Assembly (NCBI RefSeq): GCF_020166395.1
Contig: NZ_JAIQXU010000001.1
Location: 434,001 to 498,000, forward strand
Length of the DNA: 64,000 bases
Direction of reading: 5' to 3'
DNA from: Deinococcus betulae
Lineage (GTDB): Bacteria; Deinococcota; Deinococci; Deinococcales; Deinococcaceae
The notes beneath the pieces were generated by a model. It saw only the letters and a program-made list of their open reading frames with translations, did not search any database and was not told where the DNA came from. Positions 24,015 to 33,366 of the stretch are shown piece after piece (the first letter of the stretch is position 1; every line of letters begins with the position of its first letter). The translations under genes and the position numbers were made by a program.

Positions 24015-25373
24015 TCACTGGCCTAGCTCCTCAAGCAGATAGGCGCTCGTCAGAATCCCGTTGTGGTAGTCCTGCACAGCGAAGCTCTCGTTGGGGCTGT
24101 GCGGGGCGTCCTCGTTCAGGCCCATGTCTACAAACAGCACCGGCGCGCGCAGGATGTCGGCAAAGGCGGCCACAATCGGAATGCTGCCGCCCGTGCGGGC
24201 AAACACGGCCTCGCGGCCATAGACGCGCTTCAGGGCGCGGTTGGCGGCCTGGTTGTAGGGGCTGTTCAGGTCAAACTTGAAGGGTTTGCCGCCGTGGTGC
24301 GGCACCACCCTGGCCGTTACGCCTGCCGGCGCGATGGTCGGAACGTAGTCGGAAATCAGCCTCGTAATCCGCTCGGGGTCCTGGCCGGGCACCAGGCGCA
24401 TGCTGACCTTGGCGCCCGCTTTGGCGGCGATCACGGTCTTGCTGCCCTCGCCCTGGTAACCGCCCCAGATGCCGTTCACGTCCAGGGTGGGGCGGCCCCA
24501 CAGGCGCTCCAGGGTGGAATACCCCTCCTCGCCGGGCAGCGCGGGCACACCGATGCTGCCGGCAAACTCCTCATCGCTGTGGGGAAGGCTGGCCCACATC
24601 CCGCGCTCCTCGGCGGTCAGTTCGTCAATACCGTCGTAGAACCCAGGAATGGTGACGCGGCCCTGGTCATCCTTAAGGCGGGTGATGATTTCGGCCAGCG
24701 CGTTAATCGGGTTGGGCGCCGCGCCGCCGTAGCTGCCGCTGTGCAGGTCGCGGTTGGCCCCCTGAACGTGAATCTCCACGTAGCTCAGGCCGCGCACCCC
24801 GTAGGTAATGGTGGGCATCTCAGGCGCAAAGCGGCTGCCGTCGCTGATAACAATCACGTCGGCGGCCAGTTCGGCCTGGTGGGCCTGCAAGTAGGCTTCG
24901 AGGTTGGGGCTGCCAATCTCTTCCTCGCCTTCCAGCAGGAACTTCACGTTGACAGGCAGGTCTCCCTGCGACAGCAGCAGCTCGGCGCCCTTGACGTGGG
25001 CGTAGGCCTGGCCCTTGTCATCGGTGCTGCCGCGTGCATAGATACGGCCGTTCCTGACCGTGGGCTGGAAGGGCGGCGTCACCCACTCTTCCAGCGGCGC
25101 CTCGGGCTGCACGTCATAGTGCCCGTAAATCAGGACGGTGGGCTTGCCCGGCGCCTTCAGGTGCTCGGCGTATACAACGGGATGGCCGGCGGTGGCGTCC
25201 ACACGCGCAGCAAAGCCCAGGCCCGCCAACTTGGCCCGCAGAAACTCGGCGGCCTGGCCCATCTCGGCCTTGCGGGTGGGGTCGGCGCTGACGCTGGCAA
25301 TTCGCAGGAGGTCAAAGAGTTCGGCGTCGGCCTGCTCGCGGTTGAGCAGCGCACTCAGGTCAGCAGTGGTCAT
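24015..25373 (-). CDS. M20 family metallodipeptidase
   Basis: A cytoplasmic dizinc peptidase of 452 residues, of the M20 dipeptidase type. Metal ligands and catalytic residues can be read: His and Asp in [12 protein letters not shown], bridging Asp in [10 protein letters not shown], catalytic Glu-Glu in [11 protein letters not shown], Asp in [10 protein letters not shown] and the final His in [14 protein letters not shown]. The dimerisation (lid) domain covers about residues 185-330. The ATG at 25373 has TATAGT six bases upstream, indicating a leaderless transcript; the frame to 25598 contains no family-like sequence. The likely role is peptide turnover. It precedes purN on the same strand. 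Confidence 0.92.
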   Translation of the reverse strand: MTTADLSALLNREQADAELFDLLRIASVSADPTRKAEMGQAAEFLRAKLAGLGFAARVDATAGHPVVYAEHLKAPGKPTVLIYGHYDVQPEAPLEEWVTPPFQPTVRNGRIYARGSTDDKGQAYAHVKGAELLLSQGDLPVNVKFLLEGEEEIGSPNLEAYLQAHQAELAADVIVISDGSRFAPEMPTITYGVRGLSYVEIHVQGANRDLHSGSYGGAAPNPINALAEIITRLKDDQGRVTIPGFYDGIDELTAEERGMWASLPHSDEEFAGSIGVPALPGEEGYSTLERLWGRPTLDVNGIWGGYQGEGSKTVIAAKAGAKVSMRLVPGQDPERITRLISDYVPTIAPAGVTARVVPHHGGKPFKFDLNSPYNQAANRALKRVYGREAVFARTGGSIPIVAAFADILRAPVLFVDMGLNEDAPHSPNESFAVQDYHNGILTSAYLLEELGQ

Positions 25374-25379
25374 AGGGCG

Positions 25380-25385
25380 ACTATA
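25380..25385 (-). promoter_or_regulatory. -10 box of a leaderless promoter for the M20 peptidase
   Basis: TATAGT on the minus strand is six bases from the ATG; no ribosome site intervenes. Confidence 0.5.
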
Positions 25386-25656
25386 AGGGGTGAACCAGAA
25401 CGGGTGTCCAACCCTGACCCAGAGAGGGCGAAGAGGGAAGGTGCCCGGCAATCTGAAGGCGTGAACTGCCGGAACGTTGGGGGAGGCTCGGCGCGACTTC
25501 AGGCCCATGATGTTCAGCCGGGCAAGCCGCTCTGGGCGGAGTTGGCACACATCAAAGGGGTCCAGGCTCCTCCCTGCTCTTCTCCCCTCCTCAATCAACC
25601 TGCGCCCCCTGACTCAGGCCTCTGCCGCTTCACGGTTTCATAAACACTGCCTCCGG

Positions 25657-25666
25657 TATACTCAAG
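25657..25666 (+). promoter_or_regulatory. Promoter -10 with an overlapping HAIR half-site
   Basis: TATACT (25657-25662) is a good -10, 11 bases before the ATG at 25674. ACTCAAG (25660-25666) overlaps it and equals one half of the HspR operator (CTTGAGT-N7-ACTCAAG). The other half is not preserved: only 3 of 7 bases match at the expected spacing. Confidence 0.35.
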
Positions 25667-25673
25667 GGACGTT

Positions 25674-26411
25674 ATGCCCTCTGACGCCAAACATCGGCCC
25701 GTATACGTCATCTCCGTGGCGGCGGAACTGGTGGACATGCACCCCCAGACCCTGCGGCTGTACGAGCGCAAGGGCCTGATTCGGCCGGGGCGCTCTAGCG
25801 GCAAGACCCGGCTGTACAGCGAACGCGACATCGAGCACCTGCGCGAAATCCGCCGCCTGACTCAGGAACTGGGCGTCAACCTGGCAGGTGTGGAAGAAGT
25901 CATGCGCCTGCAACACGAACTGGACGACCTTCAGGGCGAGTTCGAGGCCGAGATTGAGCGCATTGAGGGCGAGCTGCGCGAGCAGGCCAGGCGCCCCGAG
26001 GCCCTGCCCGCCGAGGGCGGTCGCCTGGACCCCCGCGACCGGCCGGTCTACGTGATTTCTATCGCCGCCGAACTGGTGGACATGCACCCCCAGACCCTGC
26101 GGCTCTACGAACGCAAACAGCTTATCCGGCCGGGGCGCTCCAGCGGCAAAACCCGGCTGTACAGCGAGCGCGACATTGACCACCTGCGCGAGATTCGCCG
26201 CCTGACCCAGGAACTGGGCGTCAATCTGGCAGGCGTGGAAGAAATCATGCGGCTGCGCCACCAGCTGGACGCCGCGCGCCTGGGTCTGGAAAGCAACGTG
26301 CGGCGCATCCAGGAAGACATCACTGAACGCATGACCAAGCTGCGGACCCTACCGCAGGGCGAGGCCGAGAGCGACCTGGACCCAGAGACTGGCGAGGGAG
26401 ACTCTCTTTGA
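25674..26411 (+). CDS. Tandem-duplicated HspR-type MerR regulator
   Basis: A 245-residue protein containing two copies of an HspR-like MerR DNA-binding module, residues 8-84 and 123-199, identical at 71 of 77 positions. Each has the winged helix-turn-helix ([27 protein letters not shown]...[11 protein letters not shown]) and the HspR hallmark [13 protein letters not shown]. Between and after them are acidic coiled-coil-like segments ([18 protein letters not shown]). Single-domain HspR proteins are about half this length and dimerise on the HAIR operator to repress chaperone genes; this one may act as a covalent dimer. It stands alone, not beside dnaK. An AAGGGA ribosome site precedes the ATG. 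Confidence 0.88.
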   Translation: MPSDAKHRPVYVISVAAELVDMHPQTLRLYERKGLIRPGRSSGKTRLYSERDIEHLREIRRLTQELGVNLAGVEEVMRLQHELDDLQGEFEAEIERIEGELREQARRPEALPAEGGRLDPRDRPVYVISIAAELVDMHPQTLRLYERKQLIRPGRSSGKTRLYSERDIDHLREIRRLTQELGVNLAGVEEIMRLRHQLDAARLGLESNVRRIQEDITERMTKLRTLPQGEAESDLDPETGEGDSL

Positions 26412-26485
26412 GACCGCCGCCGAACGGTACACTTCGGCATGATCTGCGCGGCCCCCGGCCACCCTGCACCCCGCAGGAGGCACCC

Positions 26486-26521
26486 ATGAGCGCCCTGTCC
26501 CGGCCCCCGGCGGCCGCGTGA
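26486..26521 (+). CDS. 11-codon upstream ORF coupled to the phosphatase gene
   Basis: An ATG with a strong GGAGG ribosome site (26476-26480) opens the frame [11 protein letters not shown], whose TGA stop overlaps the GTG start of the phosphatase gene (GTGA). This may be a leader peptide that delivers ribosomes to the GTG. The alternative is a frameshift that split the original start from the gene. Confidence 0.4.
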   Translation: MSALSRPPAAA

Positions 26522-27357
26522 GACCGCTGTGGGTGGTGGGCGATATCCACGGAGCCTATGACAAGGTGCGCGCCCTGCTGCTGCGGGCCGGCCTGATTGA
26601 CTTTTCTGACCGCTGGACAGGCGGCGACGCCCATCTGGTCTTTCTGGGCGATTACGTGGACCGTGGCCCCAATGGCGTGGGCGTGATTCGCCTGATTCGC
26701 AACCTTGAAAACCAGGCGCGCGATGCGGGCGGCCTGGTCAGCGCCCTGCTGGGCAACCACGAAGTCATGTTTCTGGCGGCCCTGGTGTTCCGGCAGGGCG
26801 ACCCCCACGACCGCCTGGGCTTCCGCGAATACTGGCTGGACAACGGTGGCCAGCCCAGAGACGCCGATCAGCTGGAACCCAGTGAGATGGGCTGGCTCTC
26901 CGAGCGGCCTGCCATGTTGCGCGTGGGCGAGTGGCTGCTCGTTCACGCCGACAGCACAGTGTACCTGAAGATGGGCAGCACCATAGAAGACGTCAACGCC
27001 AGCGTGAAGGCGGTGATGGCCCACCCCAACCCCGACGACTGGGGCGTCTTTATGAACGCCTTTACCGAGCGCTTCGTGTTCGTGCTGGGCGGCGGCGAGG
27101 CCAAGGCGCGGCGAATGCTCGACACCTTTGGCGGCGCACGCATTGTCCACGGCCACACGCCGGTTTACATCCTACTGGACGAGCATCTGCACGGTCCCAC
27201 GCTGGGCGCCGGCGCCCCGATTCCGTATGCCGGGCGCCTGTGCCTGGCTGTAGACAGCGGAATGGCTTACCGCGAGGACGCTGGCTTTATCGTGCGCCTG
27301 GACCCGGACGGCCTGGCCGACGTGGTGCCCTTTCCCAGCGGAGCGTCTCTGTACTAA
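26518..27357 (+). CDS. Calcineurin-like metallophosphatase
   Basis: A cytoplasmic phosphoesterase of the PPP-like metallophosphatase group, 279 residues. The metal-binding motifs are complete: GDIHG ([10 protein letters not shown]), GDYVDRG ([12 protein letters not shown]), GNHE (LLGNHEVMF) and the later His residues in LLVHAD and IVHGHTP. Possible substrates include phosphoproteins or dinucleoside tetraphosphates; sequence alone cannot decide. The start is the GTG at 26518, which lacks its own ribosome site but overlaps the stop of an 11-codon upstream ORF with a good site. A strong hairpin follows the gene. Confidence 0.88.
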   Translation: MRPLWVVGDIHGAYDKVRALLLRAGLIDFSDRWTGGDAHLVFLGDYVDRGPNGVGVIRLIRNLENQARDAGGLVSALLGNHEVMFLAALVFRQGDPHDRLGFREYWLDNGGQPRDADQLEPSEMGWLSERPAMLRVGEWLLVHADSTVYLKMGSTIEDVNASVKAVMAHPNPDDWGVFMNAFTERFVFVLGGGEAKARRMLDTFGGARIVHGHTPVYILLDEHLHGPTLGAGAPIPYAGRLCLAVDSGMAYREDAGFIVRLDPDGLADVVPFPSGASLY

Positions 27358-27385
27358 AGAGGGCAGTTCAAAAGCAAGTTTGAAC

Positions 27386-27433
27386 ACAGAGAAGCGGCGC
27401 CAGACGAAAAGAGTCGTAGCGCCGCTTCTCTGT
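27386..27433. terminator. Long hairpin after the phosphatase gene
   Basis: A perfect 15-base inverted repeat (27386-27400 with 27419-27433; ACAGAGAAGCGGCGC and its complement) encloses an 18-base loop that can pair further (ACGA/TCGT). There is no strong T-run after it, so it may protect mRNA ends or terminate with assistance. Confidence 0.6.
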
Positions 27434-27726
27434 GCTTTGCCAGATTACTAGCGTGTGCGGCTGGGCAACGGTCCTGGGCTGCTCTCGGTCCAGAAGAGAA
27501 ATTTTTTCCGCTCTGCCCCTAACACTCTTTTGCCTCAATGACGGGAGCGCGTCACCAGCCGTTCCACAAAGGCCGCTGGCTGGCCGCAGAGCCTCGCCCT
27601 GCTTATAGCTTCGCAGGCCCACGCGCCTCAGCGGTATAGAGCGGTCAAACCCAGGAGAAAGCTGGGTGGTCCTCCCAAAGAGCCAGTGGGCGACCCCGAA
27701 TTGCCTGCTCTGCCGTGCCCAGGGCG
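27434..27726. other. Intergenic region after the phosphatase hairpin
   Basis: Nothing further was recognised here. Together with the hairpin, it separates the phosphatase gene from a convergent unknown gene. Confidence 0.35.
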
Positions 27727-28494
27727 CTATGCCGGCTGGGCCAGCAGAAATGGTGGCGGTTGCTGCCGCAGGTCACTGCGGGTCAGGCTCAGATGCAGCT
27801 GCTGATAGGCCACCGGATGCCACTCGAAATCGCTGGGCGGCAGCCACTGGGCGTCGGGAATCTCGCCGTCCAGCAGCGCTTCCAGAGCCTCGGAGCGCAG
27901 CAGCCAGGCACTGACCATCAGCAGCGCGGGCAAGGTGTCCGGGGTCAGCCCCTGTGCCCGCAGCGCCTCGTCACTCTGGGCCATGAGCGTCACGGTGCTG
28001 GCGGGCTCGTGGTGCCGCAGAGCCGCCAGGCGCACGGCGCCATAATGCACGTACTGCTCCAGAGGCAACCCGAACGGCTGGCGCAGCAGTTCGTGAAACC
28101 ACAGCACCCGCCCATCAGGGTGCCGGGCGCACAGAGGGGTCAGCCGCTCCGAGGAACACTGGCTCACCTGGCCGCGCGTCAGGGTAAAGCCCGCGTCATT
28201 CAGTTCGGGGTGCAGGCCCAGATATTCATCGGCGCAGAGGGTGGTGTGCGCCACGGTCTGAAGCAGCAGGTGGCGGTGGGACGGCGAAAGCAGGTTAAAA
28301 CTGCCACCCCGGCCAAAAGCACGGGGGCCGTGAATCACGAAGGTTTCTGTGCCGGCCGGACCACTCAGGGTGAAGGCGTCCACGCGCTCGGGCAGCTGCC
28401 GCAGATTTACTGGCCCCGTTAAAGGATGCAGGCGGTAGGGGCCAGGTTGGTCACTCAGGTCATTCAGAAGGTAGCGAAACGGGTTGTGTGTCAT
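27727..28494 (-). CDS. Uncharacterised 255-residue protein
   Basis: I do not recognise the family. The protein is soluble, without signal peptide. It opens with MTHNPFRYLLNDLSDQPGPYRLHPLTGPVNL and contains a mixed alpha/beta middle (GTETFVIHGPRAFGRGGSF). A central cluster of histidine-containing segments (VLWFHELLRQPFGLPLEQYVHYGAVRLAALRHHE) precedes a helical C-terminus. The ATG at 28494 is supported by an AGGAG ribosome site; the open frame to 28701 is not. It is divergent from the ABC transporter operon, so the 465 bases between them should carry both promoters. Confidence 0.6.
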   Translation of the reverse strand: MTHNPFRYLLNDLSDQPGPYRLHPLTGPVNLRQLPERVDAFTLSGPAGTETFVIHGPRAFGRGGSFNLLSPSHRHLLLQTVAHTTLCADEYLGLHPELNDAGFTLTRGQVSQCSSERLTPLCARHPDGRVLWFHELLRQPFGLPLEQYVHYGAVRLAALRHHEPASTVTLMAQSDEALRAQGLTPDTLPALLMVSAWLLRSEALEALLDGEIPDAQWLPPSDFEWHPVAYQQLHLSLTRSDLRQQPPPFLLAQPA

Positions 28495-28959
28495 GTCACG
28501 TCGCTCCTGGGCCAGAGCAGAGAAATCCAGAGTGGAAGACGGAGGATACAGAGCACTGCGGCGTTGCTTGGAGGATAACGCCCGGTTTCTTACAAAGTTG
28601 TGGAGTGTCTGAAGACTAACAGAAGCAGCCGGCTCTTCTGGCGAGTTCTGTCTGGTCGTAAACCCTGCGGAGAAGCACGGTTTGTTCACTTCCACGCCCA
28701 CGAACTCGCCGTGCGCCTGCCCTCGCCTGCGAAGCTGTCCTGCACTCCGAAGCCACTTGGCTCGACCTGCTGGCAGGTGCTGAGGCGGGCCTGCTCACCC
28801 CAAGGGACGGCCGCCAAAAGATCAACCCCAAACCGTCTGCCGGTTCCCGCTACGACACTGCTCCCCAACTTCAGGCGGATGACATCTAGATTGCCCCTCC
28901 GTGCGCCCTTGCCTGCCCTAACTGCCACGCTGGACGGCCAGCTGTGCCACGATGACCCG
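28495..28959. other. Divergent intergenic region
   Basis: This region lies between an unknown gene and the ABC importer operon. I see no convincing gene in it. A plus-strand frame is open from 28600 but its residues before about 28960 do not resemble an ABC protein. CACGAT, six bases before the GTG at 28960, may be the -10 of a leaderless transcript. Confidence 0.35.
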
Positions 28960-30546
28960 GTGACCGACTCTGGAGCGCCGCCTCCCCCACCCGACACCGC
29001 GCCGCCCGCCCTGCGCCTGCGGGGCGTCACCAAACGCTTTCCAGGCGTGGTGGCCAATGACCGGGTGGACCTGACGGTGCAGCCGGGCGAGGTGCTAGCC
29101 CTGCTGGGCGAGAACGGCGCAGGCAAAAGCACCCTGATCTCCATGCTGTATGGCCTGTACCAGCCCGATGAGGGCCACATTGAGGTCACCGGCCGCGCCG
29201 TGTGCATCGGCAGCCCGGCGCAGGCGCGACGGCTGGGCATCGGGCTGGTGCCGCAGCATCCCCTGTTGGTGGCGCGGCATACCGTGGCCGAGAATCTGGC
29301 GCTGGGCCGCGCGGGCGGCCTGTTTCCCGCGCGGCGGGTGGCCGGGCACATCCGGGCACTGTCGGCCCAGTACGGCTTGGAGGTAGACCCCGGCGCCCGC
29401 GTGGCGGACCTGTCGCCCGGCGAGAAACAGCGCGTGGAAATCATCCGGGCGCTGCTGGGCGGCGCGCAGGTCCTGATTCTGGACGAACCTACCAGCGTCC
29501 TGACCCCGCAAGAAGCCCAGGGCCTGTTCCGTGTGATGCGCGAACTGCGCGCGGGGGGCCGCAGCCTGATTTTCATTTCTCACAAGCTGGACGAGGTGCT
29601 GGACGTAGCCGACCGGGTGACCGTATTACGCAAAGGCCAGGTGGTGGGCGGCGTGCCCACTGCCGGCGCCACCCGCGAGAGCCTGGCCGCCCTGATGGTG
29701 GGCCGCGCCGTGGACTTCACGCGCAAGCGGGCGCCAGGGGCCGGGTCAACCGACCCACTGCTGAGCGTCCGTGGCCTGGACGCGCAGGGCACACGCGGGC
29801 TGCCAGCCCTGCGCGGCGTCTCCTTTGACCTGCGCCGAGGCGAGGTGCTGGGCGTGGCCGGCATTGCAGGCAACGGTCAGAGTGAACTGGTGGAGGTGCT
29901 GGCCGGGGTGTGGCCCGCCACAGGCGAGGTCAGCCTGAATGGTCAGCCGCTCAGCGGCAGTGCCGCCGAACGCTCACGTGCTGGCGTGGCCCACATCCCT
30001 GAAGACCGCCTGCACAGCGGCACAGTGCCCAGCATGACGGTGGCCGAGAACCTCTCGCTGCGGGACTACGACCGCGCGCCGCTGGCCCGTGGCCTGGCGC
30101 GCAACCTCGCCGCCGAGGGCGAACGCGCCCGGCGCGACGTAGAGGCGTACGCCGTGGCCACCCCCAGCATCCATACGCCGGTGCGCCTGCTCAGCGGAGG
30201 CAACATCCAGAAACTCATCCTGGCGCGCGAACTGGCCGGGGCGCCGCTGGTTATCTTGGCCGTTCATCCCACTTACGGACTGGACATCGGCGCGGCCGAC
30301 CAGGTTCACCGCGCGCTGCTGGACCGCACCGGGGAGGGGGCCGGCGTGCTGCTGGTCAGCGAGGACCTGGATGAACTGCTCAGCCTGTCTGACCGGGTGG
30401 GGGTCATGGTGGGCGGCGCGCTGCTGGGGCCGTTCCCGGTGGCCGAGGTCACCCGCGAGTCCCTGGGCCTGCTGATGGGCGGCGCCCATCCCCACAGCCT
30501 GCCGGGTGCCGGGCAGGGCGTGGCTGCGCCAGGGGCCGGCGCATGA
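28960..30546 (+). CDS. BMP-family ABC importer, ATP-binding subunit
   Basis: A double-cassette ATPase of the sugar/nucleoside importer type that works with basic-membrane-protein (BMP) receptors. Cassette 1 has an intact Walker A (GENGAGKST), signature (LSPGEKQR) and Walker B (LILDEPTS). Cassette 2 has the degenerate Walker A typical of the family (GIAGNGQSELVEVL), signature LLSGGNIQKLIL and a changed Walker B (VILAVHPTYGLDIG). The N-terminal start is uncertain. I place it at the GTG at 28960, 15-20 residues before the conserved LRLRGVTKRFPGVVAND; an ATG at 28879 in frame is the alternative. The stop overlaps the first permease start (ATGA). The substrate is likely a nucleoside, by family analogy. 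Confidence 0.88.
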   Translation: MTDSGAPPPPPDTAPPALRLRGVTKRFPGVVANDRVDLTVQPGEVLALLGENGAGKSTLISMLYGLYQPDEGHIEVTGRAVCIGSPAQARRLGIGLVPQHPLLVARHTVAENLALGRAGGLFPARRVAGHIRALSAQYGLEVDPGARVADLSPGEKQRVEIIRALLGGAQVLILDEPTSVLTPQEAQGLFRVMRELRAGGRSLIFISHKLDEVLDVADRVTVLRKGQVVGGVPTAGATRESLAALMVGRAVDFTRKRAPGAGSTDPLLSVRGLDAQGTRGLPALRGVSFDLRRGEVLGVAGIAGNGQSELVEVLAGVWPATGEVSLNGQPLSGSAAERSRAGVAHIPEDRLHSGTVPSMTVAENLSLRDYDRAPLARGLARNLAAEGERARRDVEAYAVATPSIHTPVRLLSGGNIQKLILARELAGAPLVILAVHPTYGLDIGAADQVHRALLDRTGEGAGVLLVSEDLDELLSLSDRVGVMVGGALLGPFPVAEVTRESLGLLMGGAHPHSLPGAGQGVAAPGAGA

Positions 30547-31598
30547 GGTTCGTGCCTCTGGCCGCGCCCTCGGCCACCCGCGCGGCGCTGGTCACGCTGG
30601 GGTCGGTGGTGGTCGCCCTGCTGCTGTGCGCGCTGGTGTTCGTGCTGGCTGGGCAGTCGCCTGCCGAGGTCTACAGCACCATGCTGCGCGGCACCCTGGG
30701 CGAGGCGGGCGGCCTGGCCGAGGTCGGGCGGCGCACCATTCCGCTGCTGCTGATTGGTGCGGGGCTGGCGCTGGCCTTCCGGGCGCAGTTCTTTAACATT
30801 GGCGCCGAGGGACAACTCCTGCTGGGCGCGGTGCTGGCGGCGGGGACCGCCCTGTTCGTGCCGCTGCCGGGCCCACTGCTGCTGCCAGCCATGTTCGCGG
30901 GCGGTTTTCTGGGCGGCGGGCTGTGGGCGCTGCTGGCAGCGGGGCTGCGGCGCCTGAATGTCAACGAAATCCTGTCCACGCTGATGCTCAATTACGTGGC
31001 GGTCGCCCTGGTCACCTACCTGATTGCCGGGCCGTGGAAAGGCAAGGACGTGCGCGGCTACATCTATACCGACACCTTTGTGCCGGCCGGCTGGCTGCCC
31101 ACCCTGGGCGGCACGCAGGTGCACTGGCCGACGCTGGGGCTGGGCGTGGCGCTGGCGCTGGGCCTTCAGTGGCTGCTCAGCCGCTCCACGTTTGGCTACG
31201 CCCTGCGGGTGGTGGGCGAGAACCCCGGCGCGGCGCGCTACGCGGGCCTGAGCAGCGCGCGGGTGGCCACGTTGGTCGCCCTGCTGACCGGCGGCCTGGC
31301 GGGCCTGGCCGGAGCGGGCGAGGTGGCGGGCATCCACCACCGCCTGCTGGAAGCTGGGCAGGTCAGCCTGGGCTACGGCTTTACGGCCGTGATCGTGGCG
31401 TGGCTGGCGCGCGGCCACCCGGCCCTGTGCCTGGTCACGGCGCCCCTGATGGGCGTCATTCTGGCGGGCGGCGACCTCCTGAAAATTGACCTGAACCTGC
31501 CCTACCGCGTTGTGGACATCTTTAGCGGCGTCATCCTGCTGTGCCTGATTGCCGGCGAGGTATTCGTGCGGCACCGCGTCGTGTGGGGCCGGGCATGA
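30543..31598 (+). CDS. BMP-family ABC importer, permease 1
   Basis: A 351-residue inner-membrane permease of the BPD_transp_2 (LivH/RbsC-like) group with about eight to ten helices. Family features are the segment FNIGAEGQLLLGAVLAAGTAL, the LNVNEILSTLMLNYVAVALVTYL region, and the coupling region LRVVGENPGAARYAGLSSARV. It is translationally coupled to the ATPase gene by a 4-base overlap. It should pair with the second permease to form a heterodimeric channel. The substrate cannot be read from the sequence; nucleosides are the usual cargo of this architecture. Confidence 0.9.
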   Translation: MRFVPLAAPSATRAALVTLGSVVVALLLCALVFVLAGQSPAEVYSTMLRGTLGEAGGLAEVGRRTIPLLLIGAGLALAFRAQFFNIGAEGQLLLGAVLAAGTALFVPLPGPLLLPAMFAGGFLGGGLWALLAAGLRRLNVNEILSTLMLNYVAVALVTYLIAGPWKGKDVRGYIYTDTFVPAGWLPTLGGTQVHWPTLGLGVALALGLQWLLSRSTFGYALRVVGENPGAARYAGLSSARVATLVALLTGGLAGLAGAGEVAGIHHRLLEAGQVSLGYGFTAVIVAWLARGHPALCLVTAPLMGVILAGGDLLKIDLNLPYRVVDIFSGVILLCLIAGEVFVRHRVVWGRA

Positions 31599-31746
31599 GC
31601 AGGCAGATGGCTGAAAGCATAAGGCTAAAAGCCCAGGCACCAGGTAGCCGCAAGGTCCGGTCACTGTGCCCCGCGCCCTGCCTCCTGAGCCTTTCTTGCG
31701 CCGCGCCCTACACCCCACATCCCACACACCCCCTGAGGTTCTCCTG

Positions 31747-32640
31747 ATGGACAACGCCCTGCTTGACACCTTGCCCCGCGCGCTGGCGGTGGGCACCCCG
31801 CTGCTGCTGGCCTGCCTGGGGGCCATCCTGAACGAGCGGGCCGGAGTGGTGAATCTGGGTCTGGAAGGCGTGATGGCTGTGGGCGCCCTGGCCGCCTTTG
31901 CCGTGGCGGCCTCAGCCCCAGACGCCAACCTGTGGCTGGCGGTGGGCGCGGCCCTGCTGGCGGGCGCGGCGCTGGCTGGGCTGCACGCCCTGGCTACGGT
32001 CACCCTGCGCGCCAACCAGTTTGTCAGTGGGCTAGCCCTGGCCCTCATCGGCACGGGGGCAGCGGGCCTGCTGGGCAAGCGCTTTGAGGGGCTGCCCCTG
32101 TTTAACAAGGTGCCGGACTGGACTGTGGGAGGCTTTGCCCTCAGCCCCTTTACTCTGGCGGCGCTGGGCCTGGCCGCGCTGCTGGCGTTCTGGCTGGCCG
32201 CCACCCGCACAGGCCTGACCCTGCGCTCGGTGGGCGAGAACCCCGCCGCCGCCGACGTTCTGGGGGTCAACGTGGGCCTGGTGCGCGTGCTGGCGGTACT
32301 GGGCGGCGGCGCGCTGGCCGGGCTGGCGGGGGCCTTCCTGGCCCTGTCCTACCGCTCTTCGTGGGCCGACAACATGACCGCCGGGCTGGGCTGGATTGCG
32401 GTGGCCCTGGTGATCTTTGTGGGCTGGCGGCCGCTGCGGGCGGTGGCCGGCGCCCTGTTTTTTGGGCTGCTATACGCCCTGCAATTCCGGCTTCAGGGGG
32501 TCAGCGCCGTACCCAGTGAAGTCTGGAGCGCCATGCCGTTCGTGCTGGTGCTGGTGGTGCTGGCTGTGGCCGGGGTGCGGGGGCAGGCTGGCGACGCCCC
32601 CGCTGCCCTGGGCCGCCCCTACGTGCGCGGCGAGCGCTAA
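31747..32640 (+). CDS. BMP-family ABC importer, permease 2
   Basis: A 297-residue membrane permease, partner of the first. It has the expected LLLACLGAILNERAGVVNLGLEGVMAVGAL opening, the coupling segment LRSVGENPAAADVLGVNVGLVRV, and WADNMTAGLGWIAVALVIFVGWRPL near the C-terminus. The ATG at 31747 opens this conserved start; the frame extends to 31666 without family-like residues. A gap of about 150 bases separates it from permease 1, longer than is usual in this operon type, but no terminator is visible in the gap. The binding protein gene is not adjacent; it lies at 35566-36735. Confidence 0.9.
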   Translation: MDNALLDTLPRALAVGTPLLLACLGAILNERAGVVNLGLEGVMAVGALAAFAVAASAPDANLWLAVGAALLAGAALAGLHALATVTLRANQFVSGLALALIGTGAAGLLGKRFEGLPLFNKVPDWTVGGFALSPFTLAALGLAALLAFWLAATRTGLTLRSVGENPAAADVLGVNVGLVRVLAVLGGGALAGLAGAFLALSYRSSWADNMTAGLGWIAVALVIFVGWRPLRAVAGALFFGLLYALQFRLQGVSAVPSEVWSAMPFVLVLVVLAVAGVRGQAGDAPAALGRPYVRGER

Positions 32641-32685
32641 AGATTGCCCGAACAGCCCGGTCATCCCCCAGACCGACCAGCCGCC

Positions 32686-32691
32686 TACGCT
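32686..32691 (+). promoter_or_regulatory. -10 box of a leaderless promoter for the DUF2945 gene
   Basis: TACGCT is followed by six bases and the ATG at 32698, with no ribosome site. Confidence 0.45.
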
Positions 32692-32697
32692 GCCCCC

Positions 32698-32898
32698 ATG
32701 ACGCTCAAAACTGGAGACCGGGTGCGGTGGAACAGTCACGGCGGTCACGCCGAGGGCAAGGTGGTGCGCGTGGCCCACGAGGACGGCGAGGTGGGCGGCT
32801 TTGAATACCGCGCGTCGCGCGACGACCCCCGGTATATCGTCGAACTGGCTGATGGCCGCCTGGCCGCCCACACCGAGAGCGCCCTCAAGAAGGTCTAG
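32698..32898 (+). CDS. DUF2945 (HVA1/Tudor-like) small protein
   Basis: A 66-residue basic protein of the DUF2945 family, a small SH3/Tudor-like barrel of unknown function found in many bacteria and fungi. The pattern KTGDRVRWNSHGGHAEGKVVRVAHEDG...FEYRASRDDPRYIVELADGRLAAHTESALKKV covers the whole protein. The ATG at 32698 is supported by a TACGCT -10 box six bases upstream. It is probably a separate transcript from the transporter operon. Confidence 0.8.
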   Translation: MTLKTGDRVRWNSHGGHAEGKVVRVAHEDGEVGGFEYRASRDDPRYIVELADGRLAAHTESALKKV

Positions 32899-33366
32899 CG
32901 GCAGCACACCGATGCACTGAAAGGCAAGAGCAGACCCGCCAAGTCTAGCCATTGTCTGAGACAGATACCCGTGCTGCTGCGCAATTTACAGACCCAGTTA
33001 GCTTAGACCAGCTGAGGACGGCCTCCTCTCTTGCAGAAGCCTGCTCGGGGACAAATAGAAAGCACCACGGCTAACGCTCGCAGCGGAGTGGATTGGAGAC
33101 TCGCGCGGTAGGGCAAAACGGCCCTAGAGCGTTACAGAAACAGGGCTGGGGCCTTGCCGATGGAGCAGAAAAGCGTCTGAGACAGACCTTTTCTGAGGGC
33201 AGAACTCCTCCAACTTTGCCAGACTTGCCCAACTTCAGGGCTATTGTCTTTTCTTTGCTCAGCGAGTCAACTGGTGAGAAAGCGCCCTACTCTGCGGCGC
33301 AGGGCAGCAAGTCCGCCCGTCCACGAGTGGTCTACCGCCAAGCCGCTGAGGGCTCTAGCCTCTGCC
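32899..33366. other. Intergenic region of 468 bases
   Basis: A 100-codon plus-strand frame (33093-33395) crosses it but has no ribosome site or recognisable protein features and overlaps the convergent gene. I see no repeat, terminator or RNA gene. Confidence 0.35.
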
